Shown here in pieces: positions 20,301-30,209 of a stretch of DNA of 64,000 nucleotides; positions within the stretch are counted from its first letter, which is position 1; every line of letters starts with the position of its first letter. Source of the stretch: Arion vulgaris. Lineage: Eukaryota > Mollusca > Gastropoda > Stylommatophora > Arionidae. The stretch spans positions 54,404,616 through 54,468,615 of the forward strand of contig CM036756.1 of NCBI GenBank assembly GCA_020796225.1, read 5' to 3'. The notes below the pieces were generated by a model, which was given only the letters and a program-made list of their open reading frames with translations, had not been told where the DNA came from and made no database searches. The translations under genes were made by a program, and so were the position numbers.

Positions 20301-20545
20301 GCACAAGTTACTATCGTCCACTTGTTAACCACTCTTTGTGATTTGTATGTGATCCGAGCCTAAGAGCGATTGTACGTTGTGTCAGTTATGCGCCTGCAAG
20401 TAGGCCAGCACATCCTATTTCTGCGACGCTTTTTATTTACCACGGTAGCTTCCCTAGGTCCCTACTTCAGTCACCTCTTACGACATGATTTGTAGGTCGA
20501 GGTGTTACTATTCTTTCTCCCTTGAGAGCCCGGCAACAACGGGCG
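20300..20545 (-). mobile_element. SINE-A copy
   Basis: tcgtccacttgttaaccact, gatccgagcctaagagcgat, agtcacctcttacgacatga and the head gagagcccggcaacaac. Confidence 0.87.
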
Positions 20546-20549
20546 TTTC

Positions 20550-20900
20550 TACCGTATGAGCTTGCAGAGAAGGTCCATGTAGAATTTTCGTGACGAACTA
20601 TCATGATAAATCACGACGTCGCCATCATTACAGTTTTCATTGATGATGGCCTTGACGACTGCATTCAACGCCACGGAATTTATTTCTCTGCAACGTTAGT
20701 CGAATTTTATTGATTGTCGAAAAAGTGTTCCCGTATACTGTAGGTACCTGTACCCATTCTTCCCCATGGTTGATATTTGTGAGCCCCCATACCAGCTGAA
20801 CAGTGTCTGCAGCACTGCCAACCCACGACTTGTCCCGCTTTAATCGATTTCCACTACTGATGCTGAACATCTCGTGCAATGGGTGATCATTTAGCACTTA
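20550..20900 (-). pseudogene. LINE-3 segment upstream of and into RNase H
   Basis: Minus strand LNDHPLHEMFSISSGNRLKR, WVGSAADTVQLVWGLTNIN, then after a frameshift ALNAVVKAIINENCNDGDVV and IYHDSSSRKFYMDLLCKLIR. The IYHDSSS box corresponds to the first RNase H Asp motif (compare IYTSGSVQFG at 59.2 kb). Confidence 0.65.
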
Positions 20901-20929
20901 TTTTGAGGTACATTGACAGTATGGCCAGA

Positions 20930-21545
20930 GAATCTTCTTCTTTTGTCGTTACACCGCTACCTATTACGAGTTACGGGTTATTGCGAGGGTGCGTGGTTTT
21001 CTGTTTTTGTCTTGCGTTGTCCTGGTGGCTTGAGTGATTTTTGTTTGCTATTTGATAGGATTCTGCTATGCCATCTAACCATCTTTCTTGTGGTCTCACT
21101 CTCGGCTTCTTTTCTGATGTTCTGTTGTAGAAGACTGTATATTGTGGAGTTTGGAGACTTTCTTATTAAGTGGCCAAACCACTTCATGTTTTCTTTCTCA
21201 ATGTAATTCAAGCAAGGTTCTGTGCCAACCTTCTTTCTTATGCTGATGTTAGTGACTGTCTTTTCTGGTGTTGTTGGTAACTTTTCGCAGGAAGCGCATT
21301 TCACGTGTAGTTATTTTTTGTGACTGCGCTTTGCACATTGTCCATGTTTGGCACTGGTAACGCAAAGTAGGTATGAAAATGCTGTTGATCATCTGAAAAT
21401 GTTGTTGAAAGTGCTTTTTGATGGCCAGAGAATGCTTGCAATTATTATATGTTGTATTGCGTTTCTGGCTTCTTCCCTCTGTTTTAATGTAGCAGTTCTG
21501 GGTGTCTCACAGTCTACTGCACTGTTACGACGTAATGCATGCTAA
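20930..21545 (-). pseudogene. LINE-2-like RT C-terminus
   Basis: Minus strand: [60 protein letters not shown] and a basic tail. Upstream part (21.34-21.54 kb) is degenerate but continuous with the element. A relative of it lies at 23.45-23.60 kb. Confidence 0.75.
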
Positions 21546-21775
21546 TTTGTTCAACTGAACCAGTAGATAAAATACTGAGAAAGAAACAAGCTGGATTTCA
21601 TAGAAAACCGAGCTGTATATACCAAATATTTGTTCTTAGAAATATCATAGAACAATGCACGGAATGGCAAAGCATACTCTATGTCCATTTTATTGACTTC
21701 GAAAAATCATTTGATAGTATACACCGGGAATTCGTTAGGTATTGTAAGATGGTATGGAATACCACTGTGTTTTAT
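21545..21775 (+). pseudogene. LINE RT N-terminal domain fragment
   Basis: Encodes KILRKKQAGFHRKPSCIYQI, FVLRNIIEQCTEWQSILYVH, FIDFEKSFDSIHREFV. QAGFR-like and DFEKAFDSI-like blocks are RT motifs 1-3 (the Ala of DFEKAFD is Ser). Confidence 0.8.
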
Positions 21776-22035
21776 CTATTTATATATATCCTCTTCGTGT
21801 CCCATTGGACACATAAGGCTCCATAAGAGATTTCCACTGCTGCCGTTCTGCCCCCTTTTACAATTGTTTCCAATGTCAGGTAACCATCTTTTAACTCTCT
21901 TTCCAAATTTCTTCTCCATGTTTCATTTGGACGTCTAGCCCTCTTTTCCAATCCACTTTCCATCACAGAGATATTCTAGCCAATGTCCTTACGGGCATAC
22001 TACATACATAACCAATCCACCTCCATATATTCACC
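21775..22035 (-). pseudogene. LINE-4 (RTE-like) C-terminus
   Basis: Minus strand LEKRARRPNETWRRNLEREL, KDGYLTLETI then GALCVQWDTKRIYI. RPxxTWRR...ER is the RTE-type tail. Confidence 0.7.
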
Positions 22036-22039
22036 TTTT

Positions 22040-22315
22040 AATAATCATATCCACTGATGCACAGTTTGTTTGTTTTTAAAAACTATTCATTTGTTATTGT
22101 ATTTGACCAGAATATTCGCAGGATTCTTTTTAAACATGTATTTTTAAATGTCTACAGCTTGTTTATGATGTTTTGGGTCATTTTCCAACACTCACTACTG
22201 TATCAACACTTCCATGACACTGCTTCTATATATTTTATTTTGTAACCTGTTTTATAAACATGAAAAGCTGCTACAGCAAACTTATATGCAGTGTTGAAAC
22301 TTCCGAGCTGAAGTT
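22040..22315. other. No recognised feature
   Basis: T-rich spacer with chance ORFs. Confidence 0.3.
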
Positions 22316-22317
22316 TG

Positions 22318-22835
22318 AAGTCAAAACAAGCGTGCGACAAGTATCAATCAGAGAAAAAAAGAAGTAATGATTCTGAACATGGCCACCGTTGCACAAGTAA
22401 AAATAGAAGATAAAGTCCTTTCAAATACAACTGCTTTCACATATCTTGAAAGTATTATCAGCCAACAAAGAGGAGCTGGATCTAACATTAAAAGCAGACT
22501 GAGTTAAGCCCAATGTGTAATCATGATCCTTCAAAAGGTCTGGAAATCAACCTCAGAACCAAGATTAATATATACTGCAGCTATGTGCTACCAACTTCAT
22601 AATACAGATCAGAATGCTGGAGAATGATCGAATAAGATATGTCCAAACTCTCTACTTTTCATAAAGTTTGTCTGCGAAAGATGTTACACATGTTCTGGCC
22701 AAATACTATATCTAACCAAGAACTGCTTGAACAGTGTCAGCAAGAGAATATAAGCACCATTATCCAATGGTTATAGTGGAGGTTGATCAGACATGTAATA
22801 TGCATAGAGAATAACTCTGACATGAAAACTGTACT
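22318..22835 (+). pseudogene. LINE-4 (RTE-like) RT C-terminal half
   Basis: MILNMATVAQVKIEDKVLS, TTAFTYLESIISQQRGAGSN, IKSRLS then decayed LQKVWKSTSEPRL and YQLHNTDQNAGE. The order FTYLGS...SDIKxRI...VLLYGSETW of RTE elements is still traceable. Confidence 0.75.
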
Positions 22836-22874
22836 TTTTCTTCTTTGCGATCGCTATTTTGATGATTATACCGT

Positions 22875-23380
22875 TAGACGCGTTCTTATGATGAAGTCAA
22901 CTGTTGTCTTGAGCTCATCTCTGGTGCCATGTAGTTTTGAATGTAGTGTTGTGTTGTAGGGCCAGCATTCCTTTCTTGGGAGGACATACAGGGGACAGTC
23001 TTGCAGAACATGTTCTGTGGTTTGTTCAGCGGTGCCACAGGGGCACAGAGGGATGGGGACAATCGTAGCATGTGTAGGTGTTTGTTCAGTCTGTTATGAC
23101 CTACCCTGAGTCGGAAGATGATAGTCTGTCCTTGTCTGAGATAGATACTAGAGGGTAAACAAAAACGTGCAAAACCCAAAATACCAGGAGCAGAACAGTA
23201 GAACAAGAACCGAAAAAATGAATCATAGCTGGAACACAATACAGAAGACGGCCTAAGAATATATAGGCCGTCATAAGACGTCCATATATCATATGACGGC
23301 ATAAGAATATACAAGAATGGTGTACATGTGTTGCTCCCTTAAGCGCAAGGGGCATCACAGGCTAGAGTGAGAGAGAGAGA
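22875..23380 (-). pseudogene. LINE-5 C-terminus
   Basis: Minus strand LRQGQTIIFRLRVGHNRLNK, HLHMLRLSPSLC, then frameshifted TTEHVLQDCPL and ERNAGPTTQHYIQNYM. The CxC...H...C block is retained in nucleotide sequence. Confidence 0.75.
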
Positions 23381-23439
23381 GTAAGTATAGCAATTTTATT
23401 TTTAATGAATTACTTGGAACGATTACTTGGGTCGAGTAA

Positions 23440-23605
23440 GTCTATGAATGCACAGATGATTAATGCTGTTCTGGAAGGTTTTTTTGACAGTATGACCAGG
23501 GAATGCCTGCAATTATTGGATGTTGTATAGTGTTTCTGGCTTGTTTCCTCTGTTCTATTGCTGCATTTCTGGATATCTTATAATCTACTGCACTTCTACA
23601 TTGTA
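23440..23605 (-). mobile_element. LINE-2-like fragment
   Basis: Parallels 21.38-21.53 kb: gaatgcctgcaattattggatg, gtgtttctggcttgtttcc and ctactgcacttctac. Confidence 0.6.
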
Positions 23606-24099
23606 ACATATTTTTTGACTTGTCAGAAAGCAAGAGAATAGAGAAACAATTCTTTATTTTATTTTTTCTGATTTTATTTTTTAATTATATATAACCCATT
23701 CAATTACACAATAACAAAATTAAATTTAACTTGTTATCTGAATCATATGAAATAGTACATACACATATTATGTATATAAATATATACACTCACGTAAACC
23801 CTCATTATAAATACAGCAGTGTACAAAAATGATATATTAATTTTATCCATGAAAGTATAACAAAACAATTGTTTGTAAATAATAACCAGTATTTGTTAAT
23901 GTTATTGCAAAAGTAATTGTACATAAAATGCTGTGAAAATGCACTTTGAGCTTCTTCAGCAAATCAACTACTCTGTTGTCACCTGACATCAGGAGATTTT
24001 CAATTTGAAACAAATCTTGTAAAAATTGAAAAATGATAACAGAGTACAAAAATACAGAACTAGATAATAGAAAAGACAAAGACAGTCTTGAAACCACGT
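23606..24099. other. AT-rich spacer
   Basis: Includes attttatttttt runs and tatataaatatatac. No gene or shared repeat seen. Confidence 0.35.
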
Positions 24100-24372
24100 C
24101 TCAGATTGATGGAGACACAGATTTCAGAATAATAGTGGGGAAAGAAAGGATACAAAGATTCTTCATATGTTTTTTGGTAGGGCAGTTCAATATAAAGTTT
24201 AGTGTCTTCATCCAGCAAGCAGTCTCCAAGAGATTGAAGGACATCCCCCCACCTTCCCCATCCATTTTGAACTTCTCAAATGTTGATGCAAGTTTGACCA
24301 CTCTCTCATTGCCATTGCTACCAGCATATTCTCTACAATAATGAAGTAACAATTTTGTCTTCAGCATCTTAG
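24100..24372 (-). pseudogene. LINE-3 RNase H C-terminal fragment
   Basis: Minus strand YCREYAGSNGNERVVKLAST, then after a shift WGDVLQSLGDCLLDEDTKLY. GSNGNER...LAST is the distal RNase H motif; the second block matches GDILRSLGDSLLDEDIK at 26.0 kb (+). Confidence 0.7.
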
Positions 24373-24839
24373 AGGTTGTGAGTCACTGCAAAGCTCCTTC
24401 CTTAGAAGAATACAGTGACATGACATCCACCAACCCTATGAGTCATGCAGCTCTCTGAGATTTGAAAGAAAGCTCTATAAACCTACCCTGTCCGTAAGAA
24501 TCGTCAGGAGAAATCCTTCATGGAGTTGAAAGTATAAACTTCCCTGTCTGTTACGGGGGACAAAATTGGCAAACTCTTATCTTTTCATGCACTAAGATAT
24601 GGTAACAATTGGATGAGGATACAGTAATTGATGAAATAACTATACTGCCATTTAAGAAAGTTGGAATCCAGTATTACTTAAGTGGGACAGGACTCATTAG
24701 GAACAGATTGAGACGTGTGTTTAACCCACTAACTACCAAATGTCCCAGTCTCTACCAGCTTGGCCATGTGCCGTGGCTAGCAATGTGATAAGTTTCATTG
24801 TCAAATTAGCTCTAAATTTACATTAATGCATTCTGATTG

Positions 24840-25012
24840 TTACTCAGGAAGACCGCAGAGAAGATGGATTCAGGATCTAACTGATGGTTTGAGCATGACG
24901 GCTGAAGAGGCTGGACATCTGGCCTAGAGAGAGCAATGACCTAGAGAGAAGTACTGTAAGGGTGGCAAAGTTCTGCTCCTGACAAGCTATTTGATGATGA
25001 TGATGATTGTTA
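24840..25012 (+). mobile_element. LINE-1 3' tail
   Basis: gaagatggattcaggatcta, gagcatgacggctgaagagg and gacaagctatttgatgatga. Confidence 0.78.
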
Positions 25013-25610
25013 TTTGTTATTAATTTATTCTTTTACATTCTGTGAGTTTGCGATAAAAGTGTGTTCATTTATCTATACAATTAATTACATGCAATTCATC
25101 AAAATGTGTTTGAAAAAATAACAAAACTACATCACAATTTGTACATACACATGTGGAATGATAAAGTTAGCAAAAAATAAAATAGGCACAGTATTTTTTT
25201 CAATGAGTTTATGTGTTAACAGTGATGTGAAAACAGAGCAGAAACCAGTGAAGCTGAAGATTGAAGAGAAACATTGGCTAGGGATTGCACATACTCTCAG
25301 TAAGCAATAGCAGAACAGAGCTAGACATCCATTTGAGTGGAAAGCACAAGAGAATAGGGATGCTAAAGAATACTTGGTGAAGAGCAGTAGAATAGAGTGT
25401 CAGATAGGTTGGAGCTACATAAGCAGGAGAACTGTGGAAAAACAACAGGAAAACATACACTGTGACACATTCTTATGAAGACAGCCATATATATTAAATG
25501 ACTAAAAATTTTCATGCTCGAATATTACACATACTAGACTTGCATGTCTCATAATATATAATCACAGGGAGATAAATTAGAGATCTTTTCAGGATCAAAT
25601 GGCTGAAGAG
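25013..25610. other. No recognised feature
   Basis: AT-rich; nothing repeats elsewhere in the window and no convincing splice-flanked frame was found. Confidence 0.35.
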
Positions 25611-25614
25611 TGTA

Positions 25615-25960
25615 TACATTAGATTGAAACAAATTGAGAAGTGATGAAATCAGTGAAATGTCTGGTTAATCACTAATAACAAATGTTATAAGAAGGAGAA
25701 GATGGAGATGTGTTGGACACACCTTGAGAAGAAATAATCAAAGAATATCAAAGCAGGCATTGAATTGGGATGCAAGGAGTTCAAGAAAGAGAGGATGACC
25801 TAGGGAGACCCTGAAATGAACTTTGCTGAGAGAGGCAAGAAATATCGGTATCAGTTCCATGGAGAAGATTGAGAGAATTGCCCAGAATAGAGCATATGGA
25901 GAAATTTCTTGCAGGCCCTATGTAACATATAACGGTTCGAGAGGAATTATTATTATGTAT
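25615..25960 (+). pseudogene. LINE-4 (RTE-like) C-terminus
   Basis: RRRRWRCVGHTLRRNNQRIS, KQALNWDARSSRKRG, a stop, then RNIGISSMEKIERIAQNRA. Classic WxGHxLR ... ALxW ... KRKRGRP layout. Confidence 0.78.
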
Positions 25961-25974
25961 ACATTGTACTGCAT

Positions 25975-26290
25975 CGATTGTTGGGGAGTTGAAGATGGAT
26001 AAGGGGATATTCTTCGGTCTCTTGGCGACAGTCTGTTGGATGAGGACATTAAAATCGATGTTGAATCGATCAAGCGATTTAGGCAGTTTGGAATTACCCG
26101 TTGTACAAGCCGATCTGGATGCCTGAGAGGCAGAGTGAGAGGTGTGTTTAATCAGCGAGCCATGGGAACCATCAGTGGGCATACTCTTTGATATCTGTTG
26201 GGGGAGACTGAGCACCTATGGGCCTGCCTGGAGTGCAAATGATGTCAGTTTAGTAACCAATAAACAATACATTGTTCTAATATTCTGGAT
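25975..26290 (+). pseudogene. LINE-3 C-terminus and 3' end
   Basis: GDILRSLGDSLLDEDIKIDV, ESIKRFRQFGITRCTSRSGC, RGVFNQRAMGTISGHTLFDI, then ctatgggcctgcctggagtg and taaccaataaacaata. Best copy of the LINE-3 terminus. Confidence 0.8.
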
Positions 26291-26734
26291 CCAACATTTT
26301 CAGTTTTATCGTAATCAAACTAAGACCTGGTTTTGGTGACATCACCCTCACTACTGACTGTGAAGCACTGAAACTGATATTGTCAATTGATCTATTTAAA
26401 TCGCAAGCTTCTACTTATAGTTAATTTCACTTCACTATTCATAGCAATGTGCAACTAATCTTGTGACTGCGCAAATGTAAGGCACACATGCAGAGTTGAT
26501 AGCAAGCTATCTCTAACATCCAGATTGTAAGACATTATATTTTGTTCACAGAGTATCCTAGAATGAATAGTAAACTCAGTCTCACTTTAATTTCTAACAA
26601 TAAACCATGAAGATGTGTGTTCATTATCATTGTCTTGACCTTAAAGTAGTTTTCAGTAAATATAAAAGTCAAAAGGGAATTGAAAGTAACCAGAAAGCAG
26701 CGACATCTAAAATGTCTTTTCTTTTTCTTCTTAC

Positions 26735-26978
26735 GCTCCATATCGACCACTATTTAACCACTCTTTGTGATTTGTATGTGATCCGAGCCTAAGAGCAATT
26801 GTACGCTGTGCCAGTTATGCGCCTACAAGTAGACCAGCACATCCGGTTTCTGAGATGCTTTTATTTACTAGGTAGCTTTCCTAGGCCCCCTACCTCAGTC
26901 ATCTCTTACGAAATGCCTTGTAGGTCGCAGTGTTACTATTCTTTGCTCCCCTTGCAAGCACTGACAACACACAGGAGA
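26735..26978 (-). mobile_element. SINE-A copy
   Basis: acgctccatatcgaccacta, atccgagcctaagagcaatt, agtcatctcttacgaaatgc and gcaagcactgacaacacac. Confidence 0.87.
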
Positions 26979-27114
26979 AATGTATTTTAAAAGATGTTAT
27001 ACCCATAGGATGAACCAATATAAATTTGTAAGATGTTACGGAAGCAATCAGTTATTAAGACTACATGATGTTCTATTCACTAAAACAAGAACGTCTGAAA
27101 ATTGTATGTTCTTT

Positions 27115-27205
27115 TAAATCTTTGAGATCTGTTGGGGGAGACAGAACACATATGGGTCTACCCAGAGTGATGTGACACAGTAACCAATAACCAATTTATT
27201 AAATG
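27115..27205 (+). mobile_element. LINE-3 3' tip
   Basis: ttgagatctgttgggggaga, acatatgggtctacccagag and agtaaccaataaccaat. Confidence 0.7.
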
Positions 27206-27421
27206 TAACATGAACGGTAGGTAAACACTCTTTGGTTTGAATAGAAAAATTAACAATATGTACATTTTGATTTAGTTGAAAAAAAATGAATAACTGAAAT
27301 GAAAAATGATAACAGAAGTATTGTATGTTTTTGTGTTTACTTTCTGCACATTTCAATGAGCTCGAGGAGAAAAAAATAGTTGTTGTATTTGAAAATAATT
27401 GAAGGACAGTAATCAAGTTGG

Positions 27422-27662
27422 AGAGATCTTTGTGGTGAAGTGGTTGAGCTTTCGCCTTGCATTCTGAAGATCATGGGTTCGAGTCTGGATCGTGCCATTC
27501 TGTTCATGAGTGCATATTTTCCAGAGACTCCTAAGACTGTTGCTGGAGCTACGTAGTTTGTGCAATACTGTCGGCAGGTGGCGTGCCATTTCTGCAGAAA
27601 AGGGCCGAGCCATATTGGGTAAAACTCGGCACAGTGAAGACAATTCTTTGGCTTAGACCCTT
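27422..27662 (+). mobile_element. SINE-B copy, well preserved
   Basis: A box tggtgaagtggttgagc, B box gggttcgagtctgg, body gactgttgctggagctacgt and end gggtaaaactcggcacagtg. Confidence 0.88.
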
Positions 27663-27689
27663 TTATTCAAGCTGAAAAAAGTAGTTACT

Positions 27690-28000
27690 AGTACATGCAA
27701 TAGCAGTTTAAAATTGTTTGTTTCCTCTAAGCTTTCCATGTTTATGGTTCTGACAAAGCTGACTGTTAGCTCTAGACCCATCACCATTTTCATGAAAACC
27801 CTTTTACTTTTCCCATACCTATTGTATGTTGGATAAGTGCTCAACAAGTGTTTGACTGGTGTAAAAGTATTAGAACATGTGCACACGTTTCTTGTCAAAG
27901 CTTGTGTTTGCTGTGTAGTTGGTGTTTCAGTTTGTTGTGATAGTTTAAAAATACTGGTATGATGTACATGTGGTGTTGATTATATGCCAGGCAACCAATG
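27690..28000 (-). pseudogene. LINE-5 C-terminus
   Basis: Minus strand LTRNVCTCSNTFTPVKHLLS then TYPTYNRYGKSKRVF; a CxC...H LINE zinc block. Confidence 0.55.
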
Positions 28001-28234
28001 AGGTATAATTTTGGTATATTTCACCTGGGTGGTCTCATTTTCATTTTGATCTAAATATGTCTTTGATAGTTGTTTTGGGGCCTTTATATGTTGTCCATAA
28101 GTATTTATGTTGCAGAGCTCAATCTTCTTTTTGTAAGCTTGTTTACTGCTTACTTTCCTAAACTATTCCAACAGTGTAGTATCCACTCTAAATATAATAT
28201 GGAACTCAAAAGTTTTATAATTTTCAAACATGCT

Positions 28235-28285
28235 ACTTAGTTTTACTGCAGTCTTCCCTTATATCGATAATAATTTTTAAACTAA
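28235..28285. repeat. Short dispersed repeat
   Basis: ttttactgcagtcttcccttatatcgataata, third copy (see 6.5 and 9.3 kb). Confidence 0.5.
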
Positions 28286-28319
28286 ATTATGAATTTTCCC
28301 TTCCAATGTTGCCTCAATT

Positions 28320-28585
28320 CTAACATATGCCAGCAAAAGTTGGGAAATGACTAAAGTTATAGAAAGTAATTTGAATGTATTTTAAAACATTTGTCTGTGA
28401 AAAAAAAATGAACATAAATGGAACAAATTTAGAAGTGATGAAATCAAAATGGAACAAATTTAGAAGTGATGAAATCAAAATGAAACAAATTTAGAAGTGA
28501 TTAAATCAAAATGGAACAAATTTAGAAGTGATGAAATTAGAGAAGTGTCAGGTAACAGACATTGGAGTCTTGTAAAGTCAATAGG
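28320..28585 (+). repeat. LINE-4 fragment with internal 31-bp tandem repeat
   Basis: Four copies of aaatggaacaaatttagaag followed by tgatgaaatca within an RTE-like segment; 25.63 kb carries the single-copy equivalent aacaaattgagaagtgatga. Confidence 0.75.
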
Positions 28586-29279
28586 AGTCAATAGGAGTTT
28601 GTTTTGGCTATTTAATTATTCCTTATTTTGTTAACACTTCACCTACAAAATATCATGAAAAAACGTATATATATACATTTCCTGATTTAACACCAAAATC
28701 TGTCAACATAAATACACTTTTGATTACACACAGGACTATTTCAGTTTCAAGATGGTGACAAGCGGTTGTGTTTAGATTGCGATAAACTTAGACTATCCCG
28801 TTCTATTCTTGTATTTTGTGCGGGTTCATGTTTTGAAAGTCTGCATACGGGATATGTATAATCGTTGTCAAAATGTTCTTTTTGTTTGGATGGCTACTGG
28901 AGTGGAATAGCGTTCAATATTTTGCCACTGACTGTTGTAGACATGCCATGTTCATTTTAGATTGATTAAGGAGGTTAGGAAATGAGCCATCTCTCCCTCT
29001 GAAAAGGTGCTGAAGTCAGTGAAACTAGACCAGAATCATGCACCTCCAGCTTCTTTATGATGTTTATACAATTTGATAAAACATATTCTGTTGATCGATC
29101 AACCGATCCTCGAGCAGTAGAAAGCACTACATTCAAAACCACACAGTATTGGACATCAGTTGACCTCATCATAAGTACAGATCTGAGAGTATAATCATCT
29201 AAATAGCGATCACAAGAAGAAGATCACACACAGAATCCACTAGAATGTAGATAACCAATTTGATGGTTAAAGTCTGTTA

Positions 29280-29425
29280 TTCTTCTTCTTTACTCTAATC
29301 CTGTTTTGCCTCACACCTTCAAGATAAGAAAAGATTTGTAGAACAGGCCATTTGTGCTATTCATAAATAGTGTCATTCACTGCCACTGTTATTTCTGTGG
29401 ACCACCTTTTGCATGGATGACCTTT
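29280..29425 (-). mobile_element. LINE-2 3' end
   Basis: ctaatcctgttttgcctcac, cactgccactgttatttctg and accaccttttgcatggatga, inverted terminus of LINE-2, 36 bp downstream of the SH3BP5-like stop. Confidence 0.75.
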
Positions 29426-29455
29426 GTCTATTATTCTGAATTATCAAATGATTCC

Positions 29456-29461
29456 TTTATT
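29456..29461 (-). terminator. Poly(A) signal AATAAA overlapping the stop codon
   Basis: Minus strand TCA TAA ATAAAGG: the last A of the TAA stop (29463-29461) is the first A of AATAAA. If used, the 3' UTR would be about 20-30 nt. Cleavage is not shown. Confidence 0.5.
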
Positions 29462-30209
29462 TATGACTGTACTGAAGCAACATCTATTTTTAGGGTCTTT
29501 GGTAACTCAGTGTCAAAAGTTGTAAAAGTTGTATTAACATTGCCAAAAGATGTTTCATTTACATTTTGCAAGACTAAATCACCATCCGCATGATTGAAGC
29601 TGTTATCTAATTGTATAGATGATTCAGCATTATCTAACATTCTTCCAGAACCTTCACTGATTGCTGATTCACCACTGTCTTTGCTTGATTTAATCATGAA
29701 AGTGTCAAAATTCTTGATTGGCAACGATGACCTGACAACACAATTAGTGTCATCATTCGGTTCAAATACTCTATCACATGTGATGTTCTTCTCATTGCTC
29801 AGAGAATCTCCATCAGGTGCATGACTTTCTGATCTGTCAGATAATGGTACAAGAGGTTTCTCAAACATCTTGTCCACAAAACACCCAACAGAACCAAATG
29901 ATACCTGAGGTGAGTTGATTTCATGAGGTCTGTCAGCTCTGTGACCAGAATAAAGTGGAAGGGATTGTGTCCGCTTGAGTGGTCTCTTTTGTTTATTTCT
30001 TTTACCATGTTTTTTTCTCATAAATGATGTATCATCATCATCTAGAGGCGTTGTCAGCACTTTGGCTCGGAAAATACTTTCATTATTGATGTCAGTATGT
30101 CCATCCTCGTCATCAAAACTGTTGTCATAGACATCGCTATCACTGTCGTAACATGAAGCATCAAAATCATTGGTACCTTCTGATGTTGACAATGTTGGAA
30201 AGCTAGGAT
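29461..30209 (-). CDS. SH3BP5: SH3BP5-like exon 8 (C-terminal tail, stop)
   Basis: Acceptor ttattcaatag; starts with 2 nt completing Asp-266, then PSFPTLSTSEGTNDF. Acidic, Ser/Thr-rich and probably disordered: SDSDVYDNSFDDEDGH, basic KKHGKRNKQKRPLKRTQSLP, and end PKTLKIDVASVQS. A 749-bp coding exon, conserved in layout with other SH3BP5 genes, whose tail diverges fast. Confidence 0.9.
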
